This document shows positions 50,215 through 60,354 of a stretch of 64,000 bases of DNA, one piece after another (positions within the stretch are counted from its first letter, which is position 1; each line of letters begins with the position of its first letter). The stretch spans positions 29,448-93,447 of the forward strand of contig CANQMW010000011.1 in NCBI GenBank assembly GCA_947625045.1, given 5' to 3'. The translations under genes and the position numbers were made by a program. The notes beneath the pieces were generated by a model that was not told the DNA's origin, made no database searches, and saw only the letters and a program-made list of their open reading frames with translations. The DNA is from an uncultured Oscillospiraceae bacterium. Its GTDB lineage: Bacteria; Bacillota; Clostridia; Oscillospirales; Oscillospiraceae.

Positions 50215-50256
50215 CACCCTCTCCCGCTTGTGCGCGGGAGAGGGTGTTGCCCTTTT
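50215..50256 (+). terminator. Intercistronic terminator between binding protein and permeases
   Basis: CACCCTCTCCCGC / GCGGGAGAGGGTG hairpin followed by TTGCCCTTTTT. Since no new promoter is obvious before 50346, it probably allows partial read-through so that binding protein exceeds permease. Confidence 0.85.
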
Positions 50257-50345
50257 TCCGGGACAGACACCTCCGCCCGGGCGGCCGGTCCGGACGGAGC
50301 TGTGTGCCCCGAAAATAAGAAGAACAAGGAAGGAGGCTGATCGGC

Positions 50346-51254
50346 TTGCGCAGATCATCCATGAGCAAGGCGCTGGTGCGGCGGGAGACCATCTCTGGAT
50401 ATCTCTTCCTGCTGCCAAGTCTGATCTTCTTCGTGGGATTCGTGGTGTACCCCATGATCATGTGCGTCTACACCAGCTTTTTTGACGCCACAATGGGCAA
50501 GGACCGGCAGGACATCTTCATCGGCCTGCAAAACTACAAAGACCTGTTCAAGGACCCGGCCTTTCTCAAGGCTCTGAAGAACACCCTGGTCATCGTGATC
50601 GTCTCTGTGCCGGTGACCTGCGCCTTCTCCCTGTGGGTCAGCTCCGCCATCTATAAGATGCGGGGCCCTATCCGCTCGGCGTTCCGGTGCATCTTCTACC
50701 TGCCCGTGGTCACTGGCTCCGTGGCCGTGACCGTGGTGTGGAAGTGGATGTACAACAACTACTACGGCATCTTCAACTACATCGGCAAGGGCCTGGGGAT
50801 CATCGAGAAAAACATCAACTGGCTGGGCGACGAGCGCTTCGCCCTGGGGTGTATCATACTGATCCTGCTGACCACCTCGGTGGGCCAGCCCATCGTGCTG
50901 TATGTGTCCGCCCTGGGCAACGTGGACAACTCCCTTGTGGAGGCCGCCCAGGTGGACGGGGCAAACGATCTTCAGGTGTTCTGGAAGATAAAGTGGCCCC
51001 AGATTATGCCTACCACCCTGTACATCATGGTCATCACCACCATCAACTCCTTCCAGTGCTTCGCCCTGATACAACTGCTCACCTCCGGCGGGCCGAACCA
51101 CAGTACGGACACCATCATGTACTACATCTATTACCAGGCGTTCAAGCTGTATCACTACGGCTACGGCAACGCCATGGGCGTGATCCTGGCCATTATCATC
51201 GCCATCTTCTCCGCCGTCCAGTTCAAGCTGGCCAAGGCGGACACCAGCTATTAA
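50346..51254 (+). CDS. Sugar ABC transporter permease (MalF-like)
   Basis: 302 residues from a TTG nine bases after GGAGG; the ATG at 50361 has no ribosome site. Six helices; EAA coupling motif EAAQVDGANDLQVFWKIKWPQIMPT. Begins with SGYLFLLPSLIFFVGFVVYPM typical of the carbohydrate-uptake CUT1 family. Forms the channel with the next gene. Confidence 0.93.
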   Translation: MRRSSMSKALVRRETISGYLFLLPSLIFFVGFVVYPMIMCVYTSFFDATMGKDRQDIFIGLQNYKDLFKDPAFLKALKNTLVIVIVSVPVTCAFSLWVSSAIYKMRGPIRSAFRCIFYLPVVTGSVAVTVVWKWMYNNYYGIFNYIGKGLGIIEKNINWLGDERFALGCIILILLTTSVGQPIVLYVSALGNVDNSLVEAAQVDGANDLQVFWKIKWPQIMPTTLYIMVITTINSFQCFALIQLLTSGGPNHSTDTIMYYIYYQAFKLYHYGYGNAMGVILAIIIAIFSAVQFKLAKADTSY

Positions 51255-51267
51255 AGGAGGTGGGGAC

Positions 51268-52179
51268 ATGAATAACCTGAATCACGGCGTACACCATACC
51301 ACCCCCTATAAGGTCATCAGCGTGATCATACTGCTGGTGATGGCGTTCCTGTTCCTGTTCCCCTTGTACTGGATCGTCACGGGCTCGTTCAAGACCATGA
51401 AGGAGATCAACTCCACCACTCCGGCCTGGTGGCCCAGCGAGTGGGTGCTGACCAACTACGAAAAGCTGTTCAGCCGCCGGTCGGCCCCCCTGTTCAGCAT
51501 CCCCATCCCCTTCACCGATGAGGTCGTCACCGGCCCCACGGTCCCGGCGGCCATCCGCTGGCTCATCAACACGGTGTGGATGGCGGTGGCCTCCATGGTC
51601 CTGACCTGCATTACCGCCACCATGGCGGGGTATTCCCTGGCGAAAAAGCGGTTCGTGGGCCGGGGGCTTGTGTTCACGCTGATCGTGTGCGCCATGGCTC
51701 TGCCCAAGCAGGTCATCCTCATCCCCCTGATCCGGGAGATGAACGCCCTGAAGCTCTATGACAAGATGGGGGCGGTGATCTTTCCCATTGTGGGCTGGCC
51801 CTTCGGTGTGTTCCTTATGAAGCAGTTTTCCGAGGGCATCCCCGGGGAGATGCTGGAGGCCGCCCGCATCGACGGCGCCAGCGAGGCCAAGACGTTCCTG
51901 CGGATCGTGGTGCCGCTGGTAAAACCGGGCGTGGGCGCGCTGGCCATCTTTACGTTCATCAACTCCTGGAACGACTACTTTATGCAATTGATCATGCTGT
52001 CCAGCACCAGCAACCTGACCATCTCCCTGGGCATCGCCCAGCTGCAGGCGGAGCTGAGCACCGACTACGGCCTGATCATGGCCGGCGCGGCTCTGGCCGC
52101 GGTGCCCATCCTGACCGTGTTCATCATCTTCCAGAAATACTTTACCCAGGGCATCACCATGGGAGCCGTGAAAGGCTAA
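51268..52179 (+). CDS. Sugar ABC transporter permease (MalG-like)
   Basis: 303 residues after AAAGGAGG. Six helices; FPLYWIVTGSFKTMKEI at the N-terminus, EAA motif EAARIDGASEAKTFLRIVVPLVKP, C-terminal YFTQGITMGAVKG, all typical of CUT1 MalG-type permeases. 13 bases after its partner and 14 bases before nagB. Confidence 0.93.
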   Translation: MNNLNHGVHHTTPYKVISVIILLVMAFLFLFPLYWIVTGSFKTMKEINSTTPAWWPSEWVLTNYEKLFSRRSAPLFSIPIPFTDEVVTGPTVPAAIRWLINTVWMAVASMVLTCITATMAGYSLAKKRFVGRGLVFTLIVCAMALPKQVILIPLIREMNALKLYDKMGAVIFPIVGWPFGVFLMKQFSEGIPGEMLEAARIDGASEAKTFLRIVVPLVKPGVGALAIFTFINSWNDYFMQLIMLSSTSNLTISLGIAQLQAELSTDYGLIMAGAALAAVPILTVFIIFQKYFTQGITMGAVKG

Positions 52180-52193
52180 AAGGAGGATATATC

Positions 52194-52946
52194 ATGAGGA
52201 TATACTGCACTGAAAACTACGAGGCCATGAGCCGCAAGGCAGCCGCCGTCATGGCGGCCCAGATCATCGCCAAGCCCGACTGCATCCTGGGCCTGGCCAC
52301 CGGGTCCACGCCCGTGGGGCTCTATCAGAACCTGATCGCCGCCTGTGAGGCCGGGGACCTGGATTTCTCCCGGGTCACCACCGTGAACCTGGACGAGTAC
52401 GCGGGCCTGGACGGGACACACGACCAGAGCTACCGCTACTTCATGAACACCAACCTCTTCGACCACGTGAACATCGACAAGGCCCGTACCAACGTCCCCG
52501 GCGGCAAGACCGGGGACCCGGAGGCGGAGTGCGCCCGGTATGAGGCGCTGCTGCAAAAGCTGGGCCCGGCGGATATTCAGCTGCTGGGCATGGGCCGCAA
52601 CGGCCACATCGGCTTCAACGAGCCGGCGGATACCTTCACCGTGCCCACCCACGTGGTGGAGCTTACACAGTCAACCATCGAGGCCAACGCCCGGTTTTTC
52701 GCCAGTGCCGACGAGGTGCCCAAGAAGGCCCTGACCATGGGCGTGGGCGCCATCATGCGGGCGAGGAAGGTGCTGGTAGTGGTCAGCGGCGCCGACAAGG
52801 CCCAGGCCGTGAAGGACGCCTTTGCCGGTCCCATCGACCCCCATGTGCCCGCGTCCATATTGCAGGTGCACCCCGACGTGGTGCTGGTGGGCGACAAGGA
52901 GGCCCTGGCGGGTCTCATAGAGGCGGGGGTGGCCGTATGCGGCTGA
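52194..52946 (+). CDS. nagB: Glucosamine-6-phosphate deaminase
   Basis: 250 residues, full length. GLATGSTPVGLY phosphate loop (about 36), NLDEYAGLDGTHDQSYRYFMN with the catalytic Asp (about 67), and GRNGHIGFNEPA with the His-Glu pair (about 136). Converts glucosamine-6-phosphate to fructose-6-phosphate and ammonia. Its last ten bases overlap nagA, and it follows the permeases closely, linking uptake with catabolism. Confidence 0.96.
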   Translation: MRIYCTENYEAMSRKAAAVMAAQIIAKPDCILGLATGSTPVGLYQNLIAACEAGDLDFSRVTTVNLDEYAGLDGTHDQSYRYFMNTNLFDHVNIDKARTNVPGGKTGDPEAECARYEALLQKLGPADIQLLGMGRNGHIGFNEPADTFTVPTHVVELTQSTIEANARFFASADEVPKKALTMGVGAIMRARKVLVVVSGADKAQAVKDAFAGPIDPHVPASILQVHPDVVLVGDKEALAGLIEAGVAVCG

Positions 52947-54049
52947 CAGGCGGACGGGTATTCGACCCGCTGAAAGGCTTCGTCCTGCGGGACGTGTGCG
53001 TGGAGGACGGCGTCATCACCGCCGACGCCGGCGGTGAGACCGTGGACGTGTCCGGCTGCTGGGTCATCCCCGGCCTCACGGACCTGCATTTCCATGGCTG
53101 CCAGGGCGCGGACTTCTCCGATGGGGACGCCGCGGGCCTGCAGACCATGGCGGACTATGAGCTCGGCCGGGGCGTGACCCAGATATGCCCCGCGGGCATG
53201 ACCCTGGACGTGCCCCAGCTGGAGAAGATATGCCGCGTCGCGGCGGCGCATAAGGCGGGCGCTAAATCCGGCGCGGACCTGGTGGGCGTAAACCTGGAGG
53301 GGCCCTTCCTCTCCCAGGCCAAGAAGGGCGCCCAGAACGGCGCCTGGATCCACGACCCGGACCCGGAGCTGCTGCTGCGCTTAAAGGAGCTGTCCGGGGG
53401 ACTGGTGAAACTGGTCTCCTTGGCCCCGGAGGCCCCGGGGGCCATCGACTTCATCAAGAAGGTCAAGGACCAGGTCACGGTCAGCGTGGCCCACACCGCC
53501 TGCGACTACGACCAGGCCATGGCGGCCTTCGACGCGGGCGCGAAGCAGGCCACCCACCTCTTCAACGCCATGAACCCCTTCGGCCACCGGGCCCCGGGGC
53601 CCGTGGGGGCCGCCTCCGACTCCGACTGCCGGGTGGAGCTCATCTGCGACGGCGTGCACATCCACCCCGCCGTCATCCGGGCGGTGTTCAAGCTCTTCGG
53701 CAAGGACCGCGTCATCATCATCAGCGACTCCCTGCGGGCCTGCGGCATGCCCGACGGCCAGTATGAGTTGGGCGGCCAGGACATCTTCGTCAAGGGCCCC
53801 CTGGCCACCCTGGCGGACGGCACCATCGCCGGGTCCATCACGGACCTGATGGGCGGCATGGTCCGGGCGGTGGGCTTCGGCCTGGATCTGCACACCGCGG
53901 TGACCGCCGCGGCGGTCAATCCGGCCAAGGCATTGGGCATTTACGACCGCTACGGCAGCCTGGATGTGGGAAAAACGGCAAATATTGCCGTATTAAATGG
54001 CGATTTGTCCTTGCATTCCGTCATATTCCATGGTAAAATAGCAAAGTAA
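52937..54049 (+). CDS. nagA: N-acetylglucosamine-6-phosphate deacetylase
   Basis: 370 residues. TDLHFHGCQGADF (metal-binding HxH), VNLEGPFLS (Glu ligand), VAHTACDYDQA, ATHLFNAMNPFGHR and the catalytic Asp in SDSLRACGMPDG. Removes acetate from GlcNAc-6-phosphate ahead of NagB. Overlaps nagB by ten bases. Confidence 0.96.
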   Translation: MRLTGGRVFDPLKGFVLRDVCVEDGVITADAGGETVDVSGCWVIPGLTDLHFHGCQGADFSDGDAAGLQTMADYELGRGVTQICPAGMTLDVPQLEKICRVAAAHKAGAKSGADLVGVNLEGPFLSQAKKGAQNGAWIHDPDPELLLRLKELSGGLVKLVSLAPEAPGAIDFIKKVKDQVTVSVAHTACDYDQAMAAFDAGAKQATHLFNAMNPFGHRAPGPVGAASDSDCRVELICDGVHIHPAVIRAVFKLFGKDRVIIISDSLRACGMPDGQYELGGQDIFVKGPLATLADGTIAGSITDLMGGMVRAVGFGLDLHTAVTAAAVNPAKALGIYDRYGSLDVGKTANIAVLNGDLSLHSVIFHGKIAK

Positions 54050-54262
54050 AATCAACTTTTTGGGCATGATACATAACTTTGTCAAACAGGTCCTTCGGCG
54101 CTACTCCTCTACCATAGCGCCGCGGGACCGTAAAAAAGGAGGATAAAATTTCCGCCGGGCCGGCGGTGCGGCAGTGTGGAGACCTGTCGTAATGGACGGG
54201 GAGTTTCGCTCTTCCCGGACGAGGGGGTATTTGCGGAGGCATTGCCCTTACGGCCTGAAGCT
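54050..54262. other. Gap before the ATPase gene with an orphan ribosome site
   Basis: A dyad GGCGCTA-N11-TAGCGCC lies at 54097-54121. AAAAAAGGAGGATAAAATT near 54134-54150 is a perfect ribosome site with no ATG, GTG or TTG within ten bases (an ATT follows). No promoter is clear. It may be a leader, or a site left by a rearrangement. Confidence 0.5.
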
Positions 54263-55381
<1,119 letters not shown>

Positions 55382-55439
55382 GTCGTTTGAAAGGAGCAAG
55401 CTCCTTCCAAACGAAAAAGCTGCGGCATGCTGCAGCGCA

Positions 55440-55478
55440 AAGCGTCCCCGTCCGAAAGGACGGGGACGTTTACGTTTG
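55440..55478 (+). terminator. Terminator after the sugar ATPase gene
   Basis: CGTCCCCGTCC-GAAA-GGACGGGGACG hairpin then TTTACGTTTG; a smaller hairpin GTTTG-AAGGAGC / GCTCCTT-CAAAC precedes it at 55384-55412. Confidence 0.85.
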
Positions 55479-55490
55479 CATGCCGATAAG

Positions 55491-55537
55491 TATGATTTCC
55501 GAGGTACACGCCCCCGGAAATCATATCCCACTTTTTT
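55491..55537 (+). terminator. Second hairpin before the ECF sigma gene
   Basis: TATGATTTCCG / CGGAAATCATA, 11 paired bases with a 13-base loop (55491-55525), then ATCCCACTTTTTTC. It further insulates the sigma factor gene from upstream transcription. Confidence 0.65.
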
Positions 55538-55581
55538 CGCCGCTCCGGCGGCGAACTCTGCGAGGCATTTTTATAAAAAAC

Positions 55582-55607
55582 GCGACCGGGGCGGATTTTT
55601 GTTGACT
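55582..55607 (+). promoter_or_regulatory. Candidate ECF sigma autoregulatory promoter 1
   Basis: GCGACCGGG (55582-55590), then GACT (55604-55607), 13 bases between. Same bases and spacing as at 57241-57266, followed in both by GGTGAA and the ribosome site. Confidence 0.6.
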
Positions 55608-55631
55608 ATATAGGTGAAAGGGGGCGGCGGC

Positions 55632-56198
55632 ATGGAGGACGAACAGATCGTGGACCTGTACTGGGCCAGGGACGAGCGGGCCGTGGCGGAGAGCCAGGCA
55701 AAATACGGCGGCTGGTGCCTCGCCGTTGCCCGCAACATCTTATCCGACGGCGCGGACGCAGAAGAGTGCGTCAACGACACCTGGCTTGGCGCCTGGAACG
55801 CCATGCCGGAGGACAGGCCTGCCCGTCTGGGGGCATACCTCGCCGCCATCACCCGGCGGACGGCCCTCAACCGCTGGAAGGCCGCCCGGACTCAGAAGCG
55901 TGGCGGCGGCGAGACGCCGCAGGTCTTGGAGGAGCTGGCCGAATGCGTCCCCGGCGGGGAGAGCGCGGAGGCGGCTTTGGAGGCGAAGGAACTGGGCCGG
56001 GCGGTGGCCGCCTTCGTCCGAACACTCCCGGGCACGGAGCGGCGGGTGTTCCTCTGCCGGTACTGGTACCTGGACAGCGTCATGGACATCGCCGAGACCT
56101 TCGGCTTTTCCCAGAGCAAGGTGAAGTCCATGCTGGCCAGGACGAGGAAGAAGCTGCTTGCATACTTGCGGAAGGAGGGGTTTTATGATGGCCGGTGA
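55632..56198 (+). CDS. ECF-type RNA polymerase sigma factor (first cassette)
   Basis: 188 residues from the ATG at 55632. Region 2 (about 8-75): EQIVDLYWARDERAVAESQAKYG, then ECVNDTWLGAWNAMPEDRP, the core- and -10-contacting part. Region 4 (about 120-185): LPGTERRVFLCRYWYLDSVMDIAETFGFSQSKVKSMLARTRKKL with the helix-turn-helix that reads the -35 box. It overlaps the next gene, a membrane protein that probably sequesters it. About two-thirds identical by eye to the sigma factor at 57291. Confidence 0.92.
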   Translation: MEDEQIVDLYWARDERAVAESQAKYGGWCLAVARNILSDGADAEECVNDTWLGAWNAMPEDRPARLGAYLAAITRRTALNRWKAARTQKRGGGETPQVLEELAECVPGGESAEAALEAKELGRAVAAFVRTLPGTERRVFLCRYWYLDSVMDIAETFGFSQSKVKSMLARTRKKLLAYLRKEGFYDGR

Positions 56199-57183
56199 AA
56201 AGCTTTTGGAGGCGTTCGCCTGGGTGGACCCGGAGATGGTGGAGGACGCCCGGACGGGGGCGCAAACGCGCCGCAATACGGGCCGCAGGGCATTGATGAT
56301 CGCCCTCGCGGCGGCGCTGGTGCTGGCCCTTGGGGCCACGGCCTACGGCTATCTCAGCGGGGCGGACTGGTTCAAGACCTGGTTTTCCAACCGGGACCGG
56401 GAGCCTCTGACCCAGGGCCAGGAGGCCTATATCGAAAGCGCCGCTGTGGACGTGGGCCAGAGCGTGACGGCGGACGGCTGGACGGTGACGGTGGAGACCG
56501 CCTTGGCGGACCAGTATGACATATACGTGAAGACCCGCATCGACCCGCCGGCGGGCGTGACCCCGGAGGATAACTGCAAGCTGGAGGGCGCGGCCATCCT
56601 GGACGCCGACGGCCAGAAGATACCCTTCACCCAGCGAAGCGAGAGCCTGACCTATTATCAGGAGGCGGGGGCCTGGTACTGCGTCTGGTCCCAGAGCGTG
56701 GAGTCCGTGAGCGGCGAAGCCGCCTATCTGGACGGGCGGCCCCTGACCCTGGCATTCGAGAAGATCACGGTGGACGGCGGGATGGTGGCCCAGGGGCCCT
56801 GGCGCTTCACGCTGGACCTGCCCGCCGGAGGTACCCAAGCGGTGGAGCTTCTTAGCGAGCCCTTCCCCTGCAAGGGCCGGAGCCTGGCCTATGAGGGCGG
56901 CGGGATCACCGAGAGCTACTACGATGTCACGCTCCTGTCCCTGGAGGTGCGGCCCCTGCGCCTGCGGGTACAGTACCGGAGCGAAAAAGAGAAGGAGCTC
57001 GGGGACGGCCTGCCCATTTCCGTGGTGCTGAAAGATGGCACCGTGGTGCCCACCGGCTTTTCCGGCGGCAGCTTTGGTAGCCATATGGCCGACTGCCGCT
57101 ACCAGCTGGCGGCCCCGGTGCTGCCGGAGGAGATCGCCTATATCCAGCTCCCGGCGGGATACACCGTTTCCATGCCGGAATAA
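56188..57183 (+). CDS. Putative membrane anti-sigma partner (DUF4179-like), first cassette
   Basis: 331 residues from the ATG at 56188, seven bases after AAGGAGGGG (an ATG one codon upstream is possible); it overlaps the sigma gene by 11 bases. A cytoplasmic N-terminus of about 30 residues (KLLEAFAWVDPEMVEDA) could hold the sigma factor, then a helix (about 36-55, ALMIALAAALVLALGATAYGY) and a large extracellular beta-rich domain with VGQSVTADGWTVTVETALADQYDIYV. No zinc-type HxxxCxxC motif is present. The role is inferred from context. Confidence 0.75.
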   Translation: MAGEKLLEAFAWVDPEMVEDARTGAQTRRNTGRRALMIALAAALVLALGATAYGYLSGADWFKTWFSNRDREPLTQGQEAYIESAAVDVGQSVTADGWTVTVETALADQYDIYVKTRIDPPAGVTPEDNCKLEGAAILDADGQKIPFTQRSESLTYYQEAGAWYCVWSQSVESVSGEAAYLDGRPLTLAFEKITVDGGMVAQGPWRFTLDLPAGGTQAVELLSEPFPCKGRSLAYEGGGITESYYDVTLLSLEVRPLRLRVQYRSEKEKELGDGLPISVVLKDGTVVPTGFSGGSFGSHMADCRYQLAAPVLPEEIAYIQLPAGYTVSMPE

Positions 57184-57198
57184 GTTGACATAACATAT

Positions 57199-57230
57199 AA
57201 TGCCGGGCTTTTGCCCGGCATTGATTTTTT
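57199..57230 (+). terminator. Terminator of the first ECF cassette
   Basis: AATGCCGGGC-TTTT-GCCCGGCATT then GATTTTTT. Confidence 0.92.
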
Positions 57231-57240
57231 GTGGTACAAT

Positions 57241-57266
57241 GCGACCGGGCGCCGTTTTTTCCGACT
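57241..57266 (+). promoter_or_regulatory. Candidate ECF sigma autoregulatory promoter 2
   Basis: GCGACCGGG (57241-57249) and GACT (57263-57266), 13 bases between, as at 55582-55607. Confidence 0.6.
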
Positions 57267-57290
57267 GGATGGGTGAAGGAGGCGAAGGCC

Positions 57291-57848
57291 ATGAAGGACG
57301 CTGAGATCGTGGACCTCTATTGGGCCCGGGACGGGCGGGCCGTGGCGGAGACGGAGGAAAAATATGGCCGGTACTGCCTTGCCATCGCCGGGAACATCCT
57401 GGCGGACCGGGAGGACGCCCGGGAGTGCGTCAACGACACGTGGCTGGGTGCATGGAACGCCATGCCCGACGCCCGGCCCGACATCCTCTCCGCCTTTCTG
57501 GGGAAGATCACCCGCCATTTGGCCCTGGACCGCTGGCGGGCCAAGTACGCCGCCAAGCGGGGCGGGGGCGAGACGCCCCTGGTGCTGGACGAACTCATGG
57601 ACTGCGCCCCGGCGGCGGGCGGCCCGGAGGACGAGCTGGCCATGCGGGAGCTGACAGCGGCGGTGAACGGTTTCGTCCGGGCCCTGCCGGCGGTGGAGAT
57701 GGGCGTGTTCCTGCGCCGGTACTGGTACATGGAGAGCGTGAAGGACTTATCCCAGCGCCTGGGCTTTTCCCAGAGTAAGGTGAAGTCCATGCTGGCCCGG
57801 ACGAGAAAGAAGCTGCGGGCGCATCTGGAAAGGGAGGGACTTATATGA
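57291..57848 (+). CDS. ECF-type RNA polymerase sigma factor (second cassette)
   Basis: 185 residues from the ATG at 57291 after GAAGGAGG. Region 2 AEIVDLYWARDGRAVAETEEKYG and ECVNDTWLGAWNAMPDARP; region 4 LPAVEMGVFLRRYWYMESVKDLSQRLGFSQSKVKSMLARTRKKL. The recognition helix (SQSKVKSMLARTRKKL) is identical to that of the first cassette, so both probably read the same promoters. Overlaps the next gene by four bases. Confidence 0.92.
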   Translation: MKDAEIVDLYWARDGRAVAETEEKYGRYCLAIAGNILADREDARECVNDTWLGAWNAMPDARPDILSAFLGKITRHLALDRWRAKYAAKRGGGETPLVLDELMDCAPAAGGPEDELAMRELTAAVNGFVRALPAVEMGVFLRRYWYMESVKDLSQRLGFSQSKVKSMLARTRKKLRAHLEREGLI

Positions 57849-58864
57849 AAGGGAACGAACGGCTTTTGCAAGCCATCGGCGAGGTGGACCCGGCGCTGGT
57901 GCTGGCGGCGGCGGAGATGGGCCCCGTCCGGCGGGGCCATGGGCGCAGGGCGCTGGTCATCGGCCTCGCGGCGGCGCTGGTGCTGGCCCTGGGGGCCACG
58001 GCAGCTGCCTATTACGGCGACGTGCTTTTGGACCACTTCGCCTGGCGAAACGGCGGGGACCTGACGGATAAACAGTTGGCCACCATCGAGGCGCTGACTG
58101 CCGTGGTGGACCAGAGCCAGACCGTGGACGGCTGGACGGTCACGGTGGACAAGGCTATAGCCACGCGGCACGACGCCTATATCATGCTGGACGTGACCGC
58201 CCCGGCGGGGACGGTGCTGGACCCGGAGGAACAGAATTACGACTGCGACGTGGAGATATCCGGATTCAACACGGAGGACACCTCGGATGAGGGTGTGACC
58301 GGTCATGGCCTGCAGATGACCATGTTCAAGGACGAGGGCATGGGGGAAAACGAGGGCGTCATCCTCCTGGAGCTGGACCGTACCGCCACCGCCGCCAGCG
58401 ATCTGGACCTGGCTGACGGGAAGGAGCGGACCGTCACCGTGAAGGACCTGCGGGTGTGGGAACTGGACGAAGAAAGCCATCGCTCCGAGCAGACGCTGGT
58501 AGAGGGGACGTGGCAGTTCACCTTCGCCCTGCCCGCGGCGGAGGAGATCGAGCTGCTGGATGGGACCGTGAACGTCCTGGCGAAGAACTCATCCACCGGG
58601 AATGAGGAGGATGTGGGGCTCAGCAGCTTCCGTCTGACGGCGCTGGGGGCGACGGTGGAGTATATCACCGCCTACGACTACATCCAGCCCTTCGACGACA
58701 TGACCGTGACCATGTCCGACGGCTCCACCGTTATGGGGAGAGAGGGGACAAACAGCGCGAGGGACTTCGGCAAGGTCTGCTCTTTCCAGTTCGACGTGCC
58801 CGTGGACCTGGGCCAGGTGGACCACGTGACCTTCCAGGGCGTGGAGCTGAAGGTGGCAGGATAA
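57845..58864 (+). CDS. Putative membrane anti-sigma partner (DUF4179-like), second cassette
   Basis: 339 residues. N-terminus ERLLQAIGEVDPALVLAAAE resembles that of the first partner, the helix (about 37-56) is almost identical (GLAAALVLALGATAAAYYG), but the extracellular domain is divergent apart from VDQSQTVDGWTVTVDKAIATRHDAYI. This pattern, conserved inside and divergent outside, fits two sensors with different inputs and one output. It ends two bases before the convergent GT-C gene, with no terminator seen. Confidence 0.75.
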   Translation: MKGNERLLQAIGEVDPALVLAAAEMGPVRRGHGRRALVIGLAAALVLALGATAAAYYGDVLLDHFAWRNGGDLTDKQLATIEALTAVVDQSQTVDGWTVTVDKAIATRHDAYIMLDVTAPAGTVLDPEEQNYDCDVEISGFNTEDTSDEGVTGHGLQMTMFKDEGMGENEGVILLELDRTATAASDLDLADGKERTVTVKDLRVWELDEESHRSEQTLVEGTWQFTFALPAAEEIELLDGTVNVLAKNSSTGNEEDVGLSSFRLTALGATVEYITAYDYIQPFDDMTVTMSDGSTVMGREGTNSARDFGKVCSFQFDVPVDLGQVDHVTFQGVELKVAG

Positions 58865-58866
58865 GT

Positions 58867-60345
58867 TTACATAATATAATGCGGGCGTGGTTCCACCACA
58901 TCCAGTCCCGGCAGGGCGCAGAGGAAGATGAGGGGGATGAAGTTGGAAAAGTACCGCCACCGGGCTTCCCAGAATAGGAGGAAGAGCACGAGGCCGAAGA
59001 CGGCGAGGCGGGGGATGAGCATCCCTTCCTCGGGCCGCAGGCCGTCCCGGAGAGCGGCGGCGATCAGCAGAAGATACACCGCCAGCAGCACCCCGGTGCA
59101 GATGTGCTTGTAGATCCCGTTGTATGTCCCGCCGGGCAGGATCCACTCCCGCAGGCGGCTCTCGGTCAGCGGCTCCCCGCCCAGACAGTCCGAAAGGCCA
59201 TAGGTGCCGTCGCCGAAGAGGATGACGCCCTTCTGGCCGAGATGCCTAATAAGCCCCTCCGGGCCCAGAGCGCGGATGCGGTTTCGTATCTCCTGTTTTA
59301 TGGCGGCACTCTGGGCCTCCTTATCGGTGAAGGATTCGGTAAAGGCGTAGTCGGCGGGATCATACATGCCGTTGCCGTCCAGGCCCATCATGACCCAGTG
59401 GAGCACCGGCACCCGCTCCTGTTCCGAGCGGGTGCGGTCCAGGTGTTGGAAGATGGCGTGCTCCAGCCCCGCCTGCCCCGCCAGGAGGATGACCGCCCCG
59501 ATGAGGGCAACGGCGGCGGTCCGCTTCCATTGGCCCCGCCAAATGCCGTCCAAAAGGATAGCGATAAAGACGATGAGGACCGTGGCTTTGATTTGGGCGC
59601 CCAGGGAGACGGCGAGGCCCATCAGCGTGTACAGTAGGAGTCTATCCCGCCGGCGGGGCCTCTCCTTTGCTATGAGCCACAGCCAGTAGGTGAGGATGGG
59701 GAAAGGCATGCTCAGCGCGTCGGTATAAAAGGCCGGGGCGAGGAAGTAAAAGGGCGGGCTCAGGGCAAACAGGGCATAGGCCATCATCTGGCCCCGGACG
59801 CCCAGATGCTTTTTGGCAACCTGCCCGGTGACGTACATGGTCCCCAGGGAGAGCGCCCCGTTGGCGATCGAGGCGGCGAGGTACCGGTCATGTATGCCCA
59901 GCGTGTCGGCCAGGCGGAGGATGCGGTACATGAACCGCAGGCCGCCGAAGTTGTTGGCGAAGCGGTAATAATAGTCGTAGTAGGAGGGGAAGGAGCCGGT
60001 CTCCACCCACTGGCTGGCGCCGCCGAAGATGGCGTCGATGTCGAACACCGGCTCATAGCGCAGGCGCAGGGCCAGGATGAGCTGCAAAATGCCCATGCAG
60101 GTGAGGAACACCCCCGTGATGAGCCCGGCCCGGCGGGCCAGGAGGGCCTCATAGCGGGCGATGAGCCGCCATGCGGTCACCAGCACGATGAGGGCCAAGG
60201 CAGCGGCGAGTCCCAGCCCCAGCTCGGTCTGCTCATAGTAATACCACCCGCCGTTCACCATGATGTGGGCGGTGAGCCATAGAAACGTCAGGGCGAAGAG
60301 GATATAGAATAGCCGCAGCGCGGCGGTCTTGCAGGTTCGGAGCAT
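58867..60345 (-). CDS. GT-C/ArnT-PMT-like membrane glycosyltransferase (second pair)
   Basis: 492 residues, about twelve helices. First extracellular loop VFDIDAIFGGASQWVETGSFPSYYDYYYRFANNFGG carries the acidic residues expected at a GT-C active site. A later extracellular region is DGTYGLSDCLGGEPLTESRLREWILPGG. Starts nine bases after the PIG-V-like gene, which is itself under three BlaI-type operators. Its last codons read HYIM-stop, with the same ATTATGTAAACT bases as the GT-C gene ending at 3899. Probable sugar transfer from a polyprenyl carrier; specificity unknown. Confidence 0.78.
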   Translation of the reverse strand: MLRTCKTAALRLFYILFALTFLWLTAHIMVNGGWYYYEQTELGLGLAAALALIVLVTAWRLIARYEALLARRAGLITGVFLTCMGILQLILALRLRYEPVFDIDAIFGGASQWVETGSFPSYYDYYYRFANNFGGLRFMYRILRLADTLGIHDRYLAASIANGALSLGTMYVTGQVAKKHLGVRGQMMAYALFALSPPFYFLAPAFYTDALSMPFPILTYWLWLIAKERPRRRDRLLLYTLMGLAVSLGAQIKATVLIVFIAILLDGIWRGQWKRTAAVALIGAVILLAGQAGLEHAIFQHLDRTRSEQERVPVLHWVMMGLDGNGMYDPADYAFTESFTDKEAQSAAIKQEIRNRIRALGPEGLIRHLGQKGVILFGDGTYGLSDCLGGEPLTESRLREWILPGGTYNGIYKHICTGVLLAVYLLLIAAALRDGLRPEEGMLIPRLAVFGLVLFLLFWEARWRYFSNFIPLIFLCALPGLDVVEPRPHYIM

Positions 60346-60354
60346 AAGTCTACC

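Noticed and set aside
46992..50327. A 1,111-codon open frame on the minus strand
   Set aside because: It is antisense to the duplicated binding protein, is His/Arg/Gly-rich with no signal, motif or ribosome site, and mirrors the same repeat. It is a GC-rich shadow frame.
54176..54262. 29-residue N-terminal extension of the sugar ATPase
   Set aside because: The conserved family start is the ATG at 54263; the upstream part shows no homology and its start codon has no ribosome site.
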